This document shows, one piece after another, positions 7,410-8,479 of a stretch of DNA of 8,479 bases. A model generated the notes under the pieces. That model was not told where the DNA came from and searched no databases. It worked only from the letters and a program-made list of their open reading frames with translations. Location: NCBI GenBank assembly GCA_017508505.1, contig JAFVYT010000059.1, positions 1-8,479 of the forward strand, read 5' to 3'. How positions within the stretch are numbered: position 1 is the first letter of the stretch; each line of letters starts with the position of its first letter. A program made the translations under genes and the position numbers. This stretch comes from Clostridia bacterium. GTDB taxonomy: Bacteria > Bacillota_A > Clostridia > Oscillospirales > SIG627.

Positions 7410-8479
7410 ATGAAACGCATTGCCCTTTGTCTCTTCTCTCTTCTCGTCCTTCTCGGGAGCCTGATGCCCCTTTCCGCGGTGGCGGCAGAGCCCGAGGACC
7501 CACGGGAGCCGATCCTTTCGGACAAGACCAACGTGGATCGGGAGCACGCCCTTTCCATCCCCGACAGCGGCGTTACCGACAATCTGGACAAGGAGGAGGA
7601 CGAGCGCTGGTACCGCTTTACCGTCTCCACCCCCGGGGACGCCCTTCTTCGCTTTGATGTAGACGGTGTCGTCTATAACCGCTATAGCTGGGAGTACGTG
7701 GTGTACGACGAGGATCTGTCCGCGACGCTGGCGGCAGACGCCGTTGGCAAGGGCAAAACCTATATCCCCCTTCAGGATCTGGAGTCGGGCACCTATTGGG
7801 TCCACGTCAGACGCACCTACGAAACGGACCCGCCCGGTCAGATCAACATCTACGGCTTCTCCTCCACCCCCTACACCCTTCGGCTTCTCACCCCCGACTC
7901 TCCGAAGCTTCTGGAGGACGCAAACGGCGTTCATATGGCAAGATGGGACTTTTCCCTTCTTTGCGTAGTGGACGGCACCCTCTTTGTCAAGAACGGGGAC
8001 GGTGAGGCTCTGGTGGCACTTTACACCGATTTGGAGGGGAAAACCGGCCCGATCCTGGTGAGCCAAAAGGCGGATTACGTACAATACTACAGCACCGAAA
8101 AGAAAGCAATCTTTGAAAAGGGAGAGAGCCTGGACCTCGGCATCACCTACTTTTTCCCCACGAACAGAGGCCTTACGGAAAAATCCGGCACAGACAGTGC
8201 GACACCGCCCCTTTACGTATGTGCCGAGGGCGAACCCACCGAAGCGAGAAACGCCGCGAGGGAGGTTTTCAACGTGTCCGAGGGGCTGGATCCCTATGAC
8301 GGCCTTGCCCTCGACCGCTTTGCGGAGCGGGTCCTCGTCCCCTACGCACCGTATATCATCGTAGGGCTTGTGATCGTCATCACAAGCATCATCCTTGCGG
8401 CAAAGTACTTCACCGAAAAGCATTCCTACCGGTACAGCGGGAGCTCGTCGGGAGGGGACTCTTTCTCCTCCTCCTCCTC
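7410..8479 (+). CDS. Exported membrane-anchored protein with beta-rich ectodomain and Ser/Gly-rich tail (3' end missing)
   Basis: The frame stays open to the window edge (356 codons seen). Residues 1-26 form a signal peptide (KR, then a Leu-rich core, then AVAA). Residues about 45-165 resemble a PPC-type beta-sandwich: DERWYRFTV (64-72), a central YVVYDEDLSATL strand pair, then LESGTYWVHV (124-133). A further uncharacterised region follows (about 170-305). A single membrane helix is at about 314-331, after which comes a basic stretch and a tail of Ser and Gly (343-356) that ends at the edge. Such tails occur on TPM-domain and other Clostridia surface proteins. The ATG at 7410 is better spaced from GGAGG (7400-7404) than the adjacent ATG at 7407. 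Own promoter; probably not part of the ATP synthase. Specific function not recognised. Confidence 0.8.
   Translation, partial: MKRIALCLFSLLVLLGSLMPLSAVAAEPEDPREPILSDKTNVDREHALSIPDSGVTDNLDKEEDERWYRFTVSTPGDALLRFDVDGVVYNRYSWEYVVYDEDLSATLAADAVGKGKTYIPLQDLESGTYWVHVRRTYETDPPGQINIYGFSSTPYTLRLLTPDSPKLLEDANGVHMARWDFSLLCVVDGTLFVKNGDGEALVALYTDLEGKTGPILVSQKADYVQYYSTEKKAIFEKGESLDLGITYFFPTNRGLTEKSGTDSATPPLYVCAEGEPTEARNAAREVFNVSEGLDPYDGLALDRFAERVLVPYAPYIIVGLVIVITSIILAAKYFTEKHSYRYSGSSSGGDSFSSSS

Noticed and set aside
7281..8423. Minus-strand open frame of 380 codons
   Set aside because: It is antisense to the signal-peptide protein starting at 7410, which has a promoter, ribosome binding site and coherent topology.

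Overview
The window holds a complete F-type (F1Fo) ATP synthase operon on the + strand. Gene order, G+C-rich codon use, strong GGAGG-type ribosome binding sites and protein sequence style point to an anaerobic member of Clostridia (Bacillota), probably a gut Oscillospirales-like or related lineage. That placement is inferred from sequence style, not from a search.

Bases 1-97 are the end of an array of short hairpins separated by a GATGATATAC spacer, followed by a short tRNA T-arm-like fragment (98-118). A perfect 17-bp hairpin (161-198) looks like a transcription terminator. Bases 200-468 contain no convincing gene but are rich in inverted repeats that could be a structured RNA or a decayed element. 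A near-consensus sigma-A promoter (469-497) precedes a short leader with a terminator-like hairpin (524-568), and then the operon begins.

The operon runs atpI (subunit I), atpB (a), atpE (c), atpF (b), atpH (delta), atpA (alpha), atpG (gamma), atpD (beta), atpC (epsilon), at 579-7244. Junctions are tight: three overlap by 4 to 8 bases and atpG follows atpA by 3 bases, so translational coupling is likely. All eight structural subunits are present with their catalytic residues. Fo (a, c-ring, b dimer) carries the ion flow, gamma/epsilon form the rotating stalk, delta and b form the stator, and alpha3beta3 carries catalysis.

Two features of the enzyme stand out. The c subunit has a second carboxylate (E31) beside the canonical E64, with T65, T66 and Y69, which resembles the two-carboxylate Na+-binding motif described for Fusobacterium nucleatum. 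The epsilon subunit is only 86 residues and lacks the C-terminal helical hairpin used for autoinhibition.

After a probable operon terminator, a separate promoter with an extended -10 drives a gene (7410 to the window end, incomplete). It encodes an exported protein with a signal peptide, a beta-rich ectodomain, one membrane segment and a Ser/Gly-rich tail. I see no clear new defence or mobile system. The most unusual material is the 5' non-coding region, the operon leader and the ion-binding and regulatory variations of the ATP synthase.
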